NCBI GenBank assembly: GCA_012295275.1
Contig: CM022672.1
Span: 26,111,930-26,175,929 of the forward strand
Length of the DNA: 64,000 bases
Direction: 5' to 3'
Source: Chrysomallon squamiferum
Taxonomy: Eukaryota; Mollusca; Gastropoda; Neomphalida; Peltospiridae
Below are positions 35,645 through 56,564 of the stretch, one piece after another; the stretch's first letter is position 1; every line of letters starts with the position of its first letter. The notes under the pieces are model-generated. The model did no database searches, was not told where the DNA came from, and saw nothing but the letters and a program-made list of their open reading frames with translations. The position numbers and the translations under genes are program-made.

Positions 35645-38600
35645 TGTGATACTGGATTAACATCTTGGATGATTGACATTTGTTTGTCCATTTAGATATA
35701 CCGCAAGACTTCCAAATACACTTTTATTTTAAATCTAGGACAGTATACTTAATTATATTGTACTTGTGAACAAGTTGTTGTCTTTAAAACAGCAATGATA
35801 GGTTTTCTTTACCACTTAGGGTTTTTTGCATTTTAAATGAGTAATTTAGGGAAAATATTTAATTAGTCATAAATGATTTTTTTTCCCTCCATCATTTTTT
35901 ATTTCTAATAAGATATCTGGTGGAACAGTATCATTTAATCAACAGTTGGACAGTTATTTATCTGGTAAATCAAACAACAAAACCACTGTCATATCTATCA
36001 ACCACATCTCCATAGATATTTATAAATATGTTTATTTTAATAAGATATATAAGTATTATAGTTACAGTTACAAGTTGTTTTCTGTTTTATTTCAGTTAGC
36101 ATGCAACAATCCACGCGAACAAGAAAAGCACATATCTGGGTCTTGTGTCATAAATTTGTTTTCAAAATACTGAAATTTTTAAAAGTATTAAATTTACTTA
36201 CAATGAGATCTGAATAATGTCGGATCATTATTAAGAATGGTTTACATATACATTTGTATAATTAATAGTTAATGATGATATACATATTTTTTGTTGATGA
36301 TAGCAAAGATCAATGTTTTAACTTATTTTTATTTTAAATTAATCTTGTATAATATATAGATTTGAAATGTCACTGGTGTACAAATATTAGAACAAACGTG
36401 AACAAATAAACCTTTCAGAGATTTTCTAATCAATTATGTGACTTGTATTAATCAAGAATTAATGTATTTGTAATTTAAAACAGATGTTTATCAAGATTTC
36501 TAAAGCAGTCCAGATTTTAGTCTGATTTGATTCCATTTTATTGGGATTTACATAAATTAATTTGATAATAGTTAAATTATTCATTTTTGATGATAAAAAG
36601 TAATTTTTGTGTTTATAATATCACATCAAATCTGTTTTATTGAAATTTAATTAACATTTTAAAATAATTTGAGGAAAATAACAACAATGAAGCTGTTACA
36701 AATTCCAAATTAATTTGTACAGAGCAAATACTGGTTGATAATAGTGAGAATGCATTTATGACTATGCAGTTTATATGTTTGTCTTTCATTTTAAATATAA
36801 ATGTATTATAAAGATGTAGATATCCTCTAGTCTTTTTCATTTAACTTTATAAAATAACAAAGTTATATATTCATTATAAATAAAAAAACAAAGTTATATA
36901 TTATATAGAACTTAAATTTATTTAAATATTACACAGATAACAAACAGAAGTTGTGATAATCTTCTTGCCACAATTTACCAGATCTAATGCTCTACAATTT
37001 ACTATTTATTAATGTTGATAGTTAATACATTTTACAGGATATTTTAACAATAATATAAGTATACACAATTATCTATTGGTTTTCTTCAGATACTTGTTTC
37101 AAAATGTTCTAAAATTTTGTTTATTAAAAAAAATATGTATGCATTTTGTTTTTACTAATTATTTATTTTAATTTACTATTGCTTTTAATATTTATTCAAC
37201 TTTATCTAATGCTTAACATTTTAAAGCATAATTTTGTTTTCATTTAAAACCACTGTTCCAGCTTTTCATGATCATGTTTCTAAATGTTTTTGTGTTTGTG
37301 TGAAACCTTTTAGTTGCAAACATCACCTGTTACAAACAAGTATTTATACTTTTTGCTTGTAGAAAATAAATTATTGTACTGTTCATGTCTTGTTTCAGTG
37401 TTTTGTGCTACTACAATGAAAACATTTTAATATTAACATTTATTAGATATCAAAACATATTTATTTATAATGGTGAGTTAGGACACTTTCTGATGTGCTT
37501 TTTGTCAACCATTTCTCATGACAGAGATCACTGATCATAATTGGAAATGTCATATGGTGCACTTGAATACAGATAGCCCGTCATTTTATTTAATTTTCTT
37601 TGTGTGTGTGTGTGTGAACAAAATAAAATTGAATACATTTTCCATTTCCATGTTTATTTACAATTCTGAATGTTATCTACAAATATACAAACTAAATTGT
37701 AATTTCAAACTCAGGCTAAATAAGCTCCATTTTAGACACAATCATTCTTTCATTCTTGTTTATGAAGAAAAAATTAAATATGTATATTTCAGTTTGTAAT
37801 GTACCTATCCTAGTAGGAAAAATAAACATTGAAAGAGATCTATGATTACAGAGGTGTATATAATGTATCTCTGTATATACAACTGTATACTGAGGCATAT
37901 AATCTAAATGTATAAAGGGCAGTACAAACACATTCAAAGGCTTTTAGAATTAAAAAGAAAATCACTTTTCTATAATTTAATTCAAATTTGGCCTTTTAAA
38001 CCAGCATCCTGGCTGTAAAGGTTATATATTTATATAAAACTGATTAAAGAACAGAAAGACTTTTTTTTTTTCTTTTTGCACTTGTTTTTAATAAAACAAA
38101 GACAATATGGTTACCACAATATGTTTCTACCAAGATATGTTATTGTTAATTAACACATTAAAATAAATAGCATTTATATTTTTCTGTTTTCTTAAATATG
38201 AACTTTATAGATGATAATTAAAAAATATACATATATATTGATAAGCTAAAGTTATCTTGTGTATAGTTTTACTTCAAAAAAGTACTAAAAAGAACTGTTA
38301 TTTCATCTGAACAGTTTAAAATATTGTCAGTATCATTAATGAGGCTTTAAAAATGTTTTCTTGTGCAACACTTACAATAATCATTTTACTGAATATTTTT
38401 ACAAATGTTTTTGTAATTAATATTGGTCTAATTTTTTTTTTTTTTTTTTTACAAATCCTTAATTAACAATGGTATTGTATGGGTTTTGGTAAAATAATTA
38501 TGCTGGTTTTAATTTTATAATTTTGAAAATTTTTAATTCTGCATAGAACAGCACATGAATTGATTTTAGTTAATCAATATACTAATATACACATGCAAAT

Positions 38601-40268
38601 AATAATCTTTCTCAAACATACATACATCCAAATATTCAAACATATACACCCAACAAGTGGCACAAAGGAAATTGTTTACCAAAAACTACTGGTTTATCAT
38701 TGCAAGCATATTAAGAGACTAACTATAAAAGACTTGTGTGTTAAATATTTTGATATAAAGAAAGTATGGCTGTGTAGTTTCTCATTCAACCATTGTTATA
38801 GTTCTTCATGTCAGATGTCAAAATATACTGTTTATCTAACTGCCCAACTACACATGGACTTTCTTAATATTTAAATACTGTCATTATTATCGTTTTCATT
38901 ATTAACAATACATTTTTATAATTTTGTATCCAAAACATGCAACACTAACATCTGGTATTTAAATAGTCTTTACTAATCTAATTAATTTCAAATAAAAAGT
39001 CAACAATTCTGTATTTTTCGTATGTGATATAGGAGTATTTTAATTTACCCGTAATAATGGCAGCAATGAGGAACACAAAAAGGTGCCACCCAGACTGCTG
39101 TGTTGTCACCGGGATTTGTAGTGCTTCACATGCACTTGCAGTGTTTTACTTTTGTGCTTGATAACAAAAAAAACAAAAAAAAAGTACAAATATCACCATG
39201 CCAGATATTGCAATACATAGAAATGTCATCAGTCAAGTTATCAAATTTTAGAAAATATTACCAAAAGCTTCTGGGATTATAATATACAAGTAAAATACAT
39301 GGTTTTCAAAAAGTTATAAAATAATTAGTTTAAATGTCACCTCTATAAAAAGTTTAAAAAAAGAAAAAAAAAAGAAACAATGTTCACATTATAAATTTCG
39401 TGAGAAAATATTAAATTATGCATATCCTTTTTTATTTTAATTTAATTTCTAAACTTTTTGTTTTTATCAAATACAATTTGAATTGTACAATAATGGCAAA
39501 GAAAATAAATTTAAAATATGTATAATGCAACATACTAAATATTCTTTTAAATAATAAATATGTATTTATATATATGTAATGAATAATTTTAAATATTCTT
39601 TCTTTAATGTTTTCTCATTTTTAATTTTTAAATCCATAAAGAAATTCAGTCTAAAATGTTAAGTATAATTTATTCCCCCTTAACAAAAGCTAAAACGAAT
39701 TCGATGCAATTACAATACCAATAATCTTCATTGGTTCACTTGCTGTGAAAAAGAAAACAGTTTTGATTTTATATAAAAAACAAACATTCAAAATGTTATA
39801 TTATCAGAATGTACTCATGGCAATGCAAATCAACAGTTTAATAATACATTTGATACTTTCAGGTATCTTGGGAATTAATGTCATTTCTATGGATCAATCT
39901 TGTCTATCAGTCTTGTACCAAAATTTAATATAAGCAAAGAATTAACTCATTCAGACAGGTTTATTTTCATTAACAATGACCAAATCACTTGAGAAAATAC
40001 TACATCTATCACACTAATATTTAAAAAAAAAAGGTTTATGCATGAATTAATATCACAAGTATACAATGAAAAGCGGACATAAGGGCAGTATCAATATTTC
40101 TTTACTTTTCATTACATTACTGTTACATTTAATTGTTAAAGGATGTATGGTTTCTTAAATAACATAAAATGTATTAAGCAAGTTAGTTCACATTGCTAGT
40201 GTACTTTAACCAGTGTAGAGACAGAAAAGGGAGATAATTTGGAATAAATAAATAGTAATTTGGTTTTG
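35645..40268. other. Tail-to-tail intergenic region between GOT1 and LETM1
   Basis: 4.6 kb of AT-rich sequence containing both 3' UTRs. A (GT)n tract lies near 37600-37616 and a T tract near 38430-38450. A 29-base stretch (39065-39093) resembles one in GOT1 intron 2. No exon-like open frame with splice sites or protein motifs was found. Confidence 0.7.
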
Positions 40269-48646
<8,378 letters not shown>

Positions 48647-49667
48647 TTGTAAATGCAGGTTAAATTCATTTCATGCTAACAAAATTCATTGATGAAAAAA
48701 TCATGATTTCAGCCGGCAACAACTCGTGCATTTCCTACCGCAGCCATGTTGTGATTCCTGAAGGACGAAATGTTGCATTTTGGGATATCAGGCGACCGAG
48801 CAAAAACAACATTCATGTTGGATGGGGGCAGGTGCTTCGTACCTGGATTGTATGTGACACAGATTTTGTCTTTACACTTAGACTTTTAAATAAATAATTA
48901 ATTTTGAATTATGTTGTCATCGATTGATATTAACAATTAGTATTCACGATAGATAGATAGATAGATATAGATAAAAATAATAAATAAAATATTTTTAAAA
49001 CAATAAATAATTATAATATATTAATAATAATCCCAAAAGCGCTTTACACATAGAGTAATTATTATCAGTATTTTAGTCTTTTGAAAAGATTTCTATTTTG
49101 ATGTTAATAATCAGAATTAATGTGATACATTGTATTGCATATATAATTTCTTAATACATTATACACTTTATATAGACACATTGACTTATTTATTTAAAGT
49201 GAATTAAAAAGGAAAATATTTGTGACCTATATTATATATGAATTAAAAATTAGAAACTGGCAAGCATGTGAATGGGAAAAAAAACTGAAAATTTGGAATG
49301 AAATCTATTAGCTAAAATAATATAAAATGCAAGAAATTGTTAAGTTTGACAAAATAGCATAAATGCATTGTGTGAGCAAATATTCAAACTTCTTTCTATT
49401 ACTATATTAGTTGTATATGAATTTCCATTCAATTCATACATAGAAACTCAGGCTACAACCATGAACAGAAAGTAAAAATGTATGTGTGTGCGTGCATATA
49501 TAGATATGCAAAGTACAATAACACACACACAAACATACATACTTTTAGAGACTAAGAACCATAATTACTGAAACTGTATAAGGTTTAGAAAACTAATACT
49601 GAAATAGTATGTTAATCTCTCTGTGCACTATCTTTAGATATATAAAAATAAATTCTGGTATTTCAGT
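48647..49667. promoter_or_regulatory. Divergent LETM1/MAO-like intergenic region (about 1.0 kb)
   Basis: It should contain both 5' ends. The 200 bases nearest LETM1 are less AT-rich than the rest (about 48700-48860). A TTTCAG immediately before 49667 looks like a splice acceptor, so the MAO-like gene may have an untranslated first exon upstream in this gap. A GATA tract occurs at 48950-48968. Confidence 0.45.
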
Positions 49668-52600
49668 ATGCGAAAAGAAAACCACTTGAACATGTCAACA
49701 CAAGTTGTAGTAGTTGGTGCAGGAATCAGTGGTGAGTGTATAAATATTTCTTTCACATCCAGGATTTTTGATTGTCAGAGGCAAGATGATCAAAAAAATT
49801 ATATGTAGAGCACTATCAGTGCAGTCAACTGCTGCAACCACTGGGAGGGAAAACTGTCAGTTAAATGTAACAGATATAAAATTTAGTGTCTTATAAATAA
49901 TATTTGACTGATTCATCTATCTCTTACAAAGTCATAAATCATTTTAATTTTAAAAATATTTTTCTAGGTTTGTGTGCTGCACGTCTGCTACAACAGGCTG
50001 GTATTGATGTCATTGTTCTTGAGGCTCAAAATCATGTTGGAGGCCGCTCTCAGACAACACAGGTTACATCTTACCTGAAACTTCATTTAAAACTACATAA
50101 AAATAACAGTGCATTGTATTTTATAACCCATTTAGTACAATAATAGAATAATGATTATGTTTTTGTTTCTTACACAATTGTGTAACAGTTTAAATACTTG
50201 AAATAATCTTATATAATATTTGTAAAAAAAAAAAAAAAAAAAAGGCTAATAAATCACTTTATTATATGTATGAAATAGATGCTGAAGTTCATAAAAAATT
50301 TAAATGTTTTGTATGCCATGTTTTGTTGTAATAACTGTATCAAAACTGAATATTAGATTTACAAGAATGAACTCATTAACTGTGTTCAGGACCCCATCCA
50401 TGGATCAGTGGACTTAGGTGCTGCTTATGTTGGTCCTACACAAAACCGTGTCTTCAGACTTATCAAAGAACTAGGACTTGAGCTGTACAGGGTCAGTGAG
50501 AATGGGAAAACTGTTCTGAGTTTACAGGTATAGACTTAAGATTTTTGATATCATTACTGAGATAAAATATAATAATTTTCAAATACAAGCAAAACCAGAT
50601 ATGTTAACTGGGTATTTATGTACCAATGGAAAATTTACTGTCAGTATAAACCAATTCATATTATACAAATATTTGTTTCATTAATTGTACTGAATAACCA
50701 CTTTTTGTTTTAGTATACATTTGGTAGTTACTTATTTGAAATGAGAATAATATACTGTTTTCTGTACACAACAACTTGGCTTATATTGCTAATAATAAAA
50801 TTCACTTTTTAATTAAAAAAAATTAGATTTAAATATGTACTAGTTAGAATTTCATTACAGAGTATATGGTGCACATACACAGGAACTGTTCCACCTTTGA
50901 AAAATCCAATTGCACTTTTAGATCTTAATCATTTGTTGCGAACTGTAGACACAATGGCTCTAGAGGTAATCATGAAATAATACATACATATGTATTTATA
51001 TCTGTTTGAGAATGTGTGTGTTTGTCTGCGCAGATCAAATGTATCAGTTGTTTAAATAACCTTTCTGATTTTTTCACTGAAAGTTTTAATTAATTCTTTT
51101 TTTAATTTAATTTTAATTTTTTTTTTTTTTTTTTTTTTGGATATACATTGGTTCATTTTAGGTAATTGTGAGGTAATTTATTACTATGTAAATGTATTTT
51201 ATTTACCATATTGTTATACCATAATTCAAAAATGCTAATATTAGTTTTCTATTTTTTTTTTTATATATTTCAAATAACAAATTTATGCAGTATCCTTATT
51301 TATTTTAGCATTACCTTTATTGATTTTATATGTATATATATTTTAATTTTTTTTTTCTCAACTTATTAATTTTTTAATTTATTATTGATACAGGTTCCAC
51401 TGGATTCTCCTTGGAATGCGAAACATGCTACCAAATGGGACAGTTTGACACTAAAACAGTTTGTTGATTCAATTGCTTGGACTAAGTGAGTTTTGTTACA
51501 TTTTCTGATAACTTGATAATTTATATACTGGATTCCTGACACCAAGGAATCTCACAAAAAATTCATTTCTGGCATTCTTCAAACTATCATGTAAAACTAA
51601 AACTAGAATTTGAAATGTAACATGATTCTAAATTTTTTATTTTTTGTTTGTTAAATTCATGAACATAATTATTTAGAAAATGTTGTGCAATTTCAAGTTT
51701 TTTGAAATAGCAAACAATCATAGATTTGAATGAAATGGTTGATTTATTTACAGAATTATATAATAAATTTAGGTAGGGTGCTACTAGAGATTCTAATAAA
51801 AAAAAAAAAAAAAAAAAATGCTTTTCAAATATTTTACTTAATAAATTAACAAATTATAAATGGATATAATATTTTTGTGTTACACAAAAGAGTTGCCTTT
51901 CTTTTATTTTCATTTTTATGCTTTGCGTCAGAATCCCAAATGAAGATGTATCATTGTGATTGGATTTTGTTTTGTTTGCTGTGTTCTATTTAATGGTTTT
52001 CTTCACAGAGCAGCAGTGGATATATTTACAATTCTAGTCCGCTCAGTTCTGACTACAGAACTAAACCAGGTGTCGCTGTTGTTCTTCCTGTGGTTTGTGC
52101 ATTCTGGGAATGGTCTTGTCAGACTCGGTTCTGTTACTGATGGTGCTCAGGTCTCTGATTAAAAAAGTTTATACTATTTTATCAAGAACCATTATTAAAT
52201 TTTTGAACATAATATTTTCCATAAAATCAGTAGTAGATTACTAAATAAATTGAAATAGTTTCATAAGTTTATTATAATGACATGTGCTGCACCATAGATT
52301 TAATCTATCAAGCAAATGGTTTAAATGATTGTCTATAAAATGTTTATATCTTGTTGTACACATCATTTTATTGTTCTTCCACCTGCAATTCTGTTAAAGA
52401 TTCTTTAATTAATTTTTGTGGGTTTTTATTTAATATTAGCATGATTTAACATTTTTAATTTATTATATCTATATCTGCTTTTCAAAGGCTGATACAACTT
52501 CAGTGAATATTGCAGGAGAAGAAGCTACATGGAGGTACCCAGCAGATATCAGAAAGACTGGCAAATATGATGGGAGATTCTGTCCATCTTGACTGTCCTG

Positions 52601-55600
52601 TGGAGAGAATTGATATGCAAGACAATAATATTATTGTTATAAACAGCAAGAAAAAGGGGTACAAGGTGATCATAAATTTTAATTTAGATTTTGTTATTCA
52701 ATTTAATACCAGTATTTGATTACAAAATTGCTGCATATTCAGCCATCATAGATGAATGTTCACAGTTGTTTTTTATATTGAAGTATGACAAGAATAATTA
52801 GCAAAAAGTCCAGGAAGTAACATTTATATATATATATATATATGTGCATGGATAATGATGTGACTTTCATAAAAATCTAAAACTGAAATCTAATAGATTA
52901 ATAGATATAGCAGCTTTGAAGATGATTAAATACACTAAGTACATTGAAGGTAAACAAGAGTAAGTAAATTATTTGATGCTACCACATACCTGTTCATTCT
53001 ATTTATATTTCTGTGTAAGATCTTACTTCATGTGTACATGACAAAGAAGGGAAAATGGCAGCATGTTGTTTTAAGTTATATAATTGCTTTAATGTATTCT
53101 AAGCAAATACAGGCCACTAGGATGAATAATAGTGTGTCTTGGAAGTATATTAACACTAGGAAAGCTATGTATTGACTCACCATATACATATATATACATT
53201 TAATATACATTTAATATATAAGCAAACTTGTCAATTTTATCAACTAACCATGGTTGTCTTATATATATTTCAGTGTCAGTATGTGATCTTAGCTGTCCCT
53301 CCAGTTGTATTAAAAACAATAAACTTCACACCTCCATTACCAAAACACAAACTGGAACTTTCTCATTCTGTTTCCAAAGGTGCAACATTCAAAGTAAATG
53401 TGTTTTATGAGACTGCATTCTGGAAAGATATGGGTAAATATAAATAGATACATAATTTTTTTAATTATATTTTGTATTTTTTATATATATATATGGAATG
53501 AATATTCACACTTGCCTATACACCTTTTATCAGGTACTTCACAATGATATTATATATTTCAATTTTCACTTTGTACAACAACTAAACATTATATTATAGT
53601 TCTGAGAATTTATTTCTTCTTAGAGATTATGTACAGTATGAGTTATATAAATTGTAATTGATGGTATAAATATACAAATAACCATAATAAATTTATATTA
53701 AATTTATTTTTGATTCTGAAAATAGTATCCTTCGAGCAGAACAATTTTCTCACTTATTAATTTTTCTTTTCACTTCCTTCCTCCCTCTCTGTCTCATATT
53801 TTATTTTATTTTATCATTTTTTTTCAAATTTAATAATATAGATTATTTCAGGTTTATGTGGACAAGCTATCTCAGACAGTGGTCCATCAGGTTACTGTGT
53901 AGATGACACTAAACCAGATGGTTCTCATCCAGCACTAATGGCTTTCTTTGTGGCTGATAAAGGGCAACAGATGCATTCACTTTCACAGGAGGAAAGGTAA
54001 ACAGAAGGAATAATTAAATAATGGCCACAGTAACAAGAATTAATACATATGTATTTTATTAACATTAGCAATGAATTTTATTATTAATGTATTTTTTATA
54101 TCAGACGTGTTTTTTTGTTCTAATAATTATGATAAGAATTACAAGCACTATCTGCTCTTATAAGAAGCTTTAAGGGAATTTTTAGTTTTAAGATCAGGAA
54201 ATTATGTCTTGCTTTAACTACAACATTAACTCTTTCACAGCTAACAAAATCCACAGTGTATTAGTTTATCTTTTACAAATCTATTATGTTTCAAACATTC
54301 TAAGCAGTAATTTTAATGATTTTTTTTTTTACATTTACTTGTAGAAAAAATGCTATTTGTCAACATTTTGCAAGAGTCTTCAAATGTGATAAATTTTTAC
54401 AGGTAATAGTTCTTTTATCTTTATTTTGATTATGTATCATCTAACTGTTCTCTAGGGATTGTATTACCTTGCTTGCACTCTGTTAAATTAGCCATTATAA
54501 ATAAGCAAAGACTTAATTATGCCAGTTATTTATCTGATAAAATACAGTAGACTATATATTCAGTCCCTGTTCTGAAAACTATATATTATTATTTCTGTTG
54601 TTTTATTGTGTTGCTTTGTCAAAATGTAACATTGATGTTATTTTCTTTCTTCATAAATCCTGGATCCACCAAACATTTTCACCAGATGTTTTATCATTTC
54701 AGCCACTTGGCTATATTGAGAAAAATTGGATGGATGATGAATTTTGTGGTGGCTGTTGTGTTAATAGTTTTCCACCATGTGTGCTCACAAAATATGGCAG
54801 GTAAAGGTTTGATGAAATGTAACTTTATTTTATTGTTGGGTTTTTTCACCGTATATTGTGTGGAGTTGTCTGCTTTTAGTTTTAAATTTTTATTTTAATT
54901 AGCAATTTATTTGTTGAATTATTTCTAAATATTTAAATCCTATCCCATTGTTGTTTCAGAGCAATTCGAGAACCTGTGGGTCACCTACACTTTGCAGGTA
55001 CAGAGACTGCTACAGAATGGATGGGTTACATGGATGGAGCTATTCAGGCTGGAGAAAGGGCTGCAAGGGAGGTAAAACAGATTTCATTGTTGTTTTTGTT
55101 TTTGTTGTGGTTTTTTTTTGGTATTATCTTAAATCTAATTTACAAACTATTTTTTAAAATAGATTATGTTTAATTAAAGTATTAATGGTTTAGTATTTTC
55201 AGTTTTGTTTTCAGTTTGGTTGTCCGAAAAATGTTTTACATACAAGCACAAAAATATGATGTTAGAGACAATTATCTGTTTTGGCCTCACCATTCAGATC
55301 TGAAGTTAACTGATTGTAATAGTGATTAGTGTACTAGAATATCCATTGCAGCCAAGCCATTTGTTTCTTCTACCAGTTATTATCTTTTATGTACTTTCTC
55401 ACAACAGGAAGTTAACCTATTCTGTATCTTAGAGGCATATGTTGTTCTTTGTTTTTTCAGATTCTTCATAAAATGGGTTTAATTGGAGAATCAGAGGTCT
55501 GGCAGTCTGAACCTGAATCTGAACCTGCCAAACCAATAACCTTGACCTTCTTAGAGAGGTCACTTCCTTCAGTATCTGGATTAATAAAGTTTGCAGTCTC

Positions 55601-55649
55601 ATTAATAATTATCATACCAGCAGTTATCATGTATAGATTCCTTGACTGA
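49668..55649 (+). CDS. Monoamine oxidase-like FAD amine oxidase, tail-anchored
   Basis: Flavin amine oxidase of the MAO-A/B family; relatives oxidise biogenic amines at the outer mitochondrial membrane. Exons 49668-49731, 49968-50062, 50390-50527, 50861-50965, 51394-51485, 52009-52150, 52516-52665, 53274-53433, 53852-53996, 54345-54402, 54703-54800, 54960-55071 and 55461-55649 join in frame to 515 residues, or 507 if the in-frame ATG at 49692 is used. Visible features: Rossmann motif [27 protein letters not shown], substrate-side Lys in [14 protein letters not shown], covalent-flavin Cys (about C401) in [27 protein letters not shown], and a C-terminal helix [16 protein letters not shown] as mitochondrial tail anchor. 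Aligned with human MAO-B, the aromatic-cage Tyr next to the flavin Cys is Cys, and the gate residue I199 is Gly; Y435, Y326 and Q206 equivalents remain. Substrates are therefore uncertain. Confidence 0.94.
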
Positions 55650-55702
55650 AAGATGCTTTACTTAGATACATTTTTGTATCTAGTTTTAACAAGATATGAT
55701 TA

Positions 55703-55708
55703 AATAAA
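55703..55708 (+). other. Polyadenylation signal of the MAO-like gene
   Basis: AATAAA 54 bases after the stop codon at 55649, the nearest canonical signal. Confidence 0.6.
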
Positions 55709-55846
55709 CTGTAAGCATTATTATATAAACTAAATACAGTGAAAAAGATGGGACAGCTCCATTGCCAGAGAAAACCAAAAACTTTGTGGCATATCACCCA
55801 ACATTGCCAGCAAATCAAATAATAAATGTATAATATTTTAAAAATG

Positions 55847-56405
55847 AAAATCTGTATTTTATATTCATTACACTGAAAAGGAAGACAGTATGTTTAAGCA
55901 CATAAACTCATTACTGAAACAAAATATTTATTAAAAAATATTATTTTCTGGATATCATACATTTCCAGTTATATTTGAAATATATATACTTAATGATATA
56001 TGTACTTCTGTTTCATTGTTATACTTTTGTTGCATCTGTAAGAAATGACAATTGTTCTGTTGTGTTTTTTAAGAACTGACAATTATTCTGTTGTATTTTT
56101 AAGAACTGAACATGACTGTCTTCGAGTTTCAAATTATTTTGTTGCATTTTTAACAGTGTAAAATTTGTATTTTATATTCATTACACTGAAAAGGAAGACA
56201 GTATGTTTAAACACATAAACTCATTACTGCAACAAAATATTTATTAAAAAATATTTTTTTCTGGATATCATACCTTTCCAGTTATATTTGAAATATATAT
56301 ACTTAATGATATATGTACTTCTGTTTCATTGTTATACTTTTGTTGCATCTGTAAGAAATGACAATTATTCTGTTGTATTTTTAAGAACTGAACATGACTG
56401 TCTTC
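55847..56405. repeat. Tandem direct duplication (~310-bp unit)
   Basis: Copy 1 (about 55847-56124) and copy 2 (about 56160-56405) are nearly identical over more than 240 bases. Copy 1 has one extra unit of about 31 bases containing GACAATTNTTCTGTTGT. The linker after copy 1 (about 56126-56160) reappears after copy 2 (about 56478-56512), so the duplicated unit includes it. The second copy extends to the P5CS polyadenylation region. Confidence 0.9.
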
Positions 56406-56463
56406 AATAGTAACAGTTCAACATTATATTTTTGCATTCAAAATTAATTCAACATTATTTGGG

Positions 56464-56469
56464 TTTATT
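56464..56469 (-). other. Polyadenylation signal of P5CS
   Basis: AATAAA on the minus strand, about 95 bases beyond the P5CS stop at 56565-56567. Confidence 0.5.
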
Positions 56470-56564
56470 TTGTAACAGTTTGAAATTATTTTGTTGCGTT
56501 TTTAATAGTGTATATCATGAATCACCAGTTTTGCACAGATATCTAAGTAAAACAGATAAGTGTT

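Larger units (their letters stand above)
55650..56564. other. Tail-to-tail gap between the MAO-like and P5CS genes
   Basis: 915 bases separate the two stop codons. The gap holds a polyadenylation signal on each strand (55703-55708 plus, 56464-56469 minus) and is largely made of a tandem duplication (55847-56405). No open frame of interest. Confidence 0.8.

Noticed and set aside
48673-48897. 74-codon plus-strand frame between LETM1 and the MAO-like gene
   Set aside because: There is no recognisable motif and it lies where the divergent promoter and 5' UTRs are expected. Chance in a less AT-rich promoter is enough to explain it.
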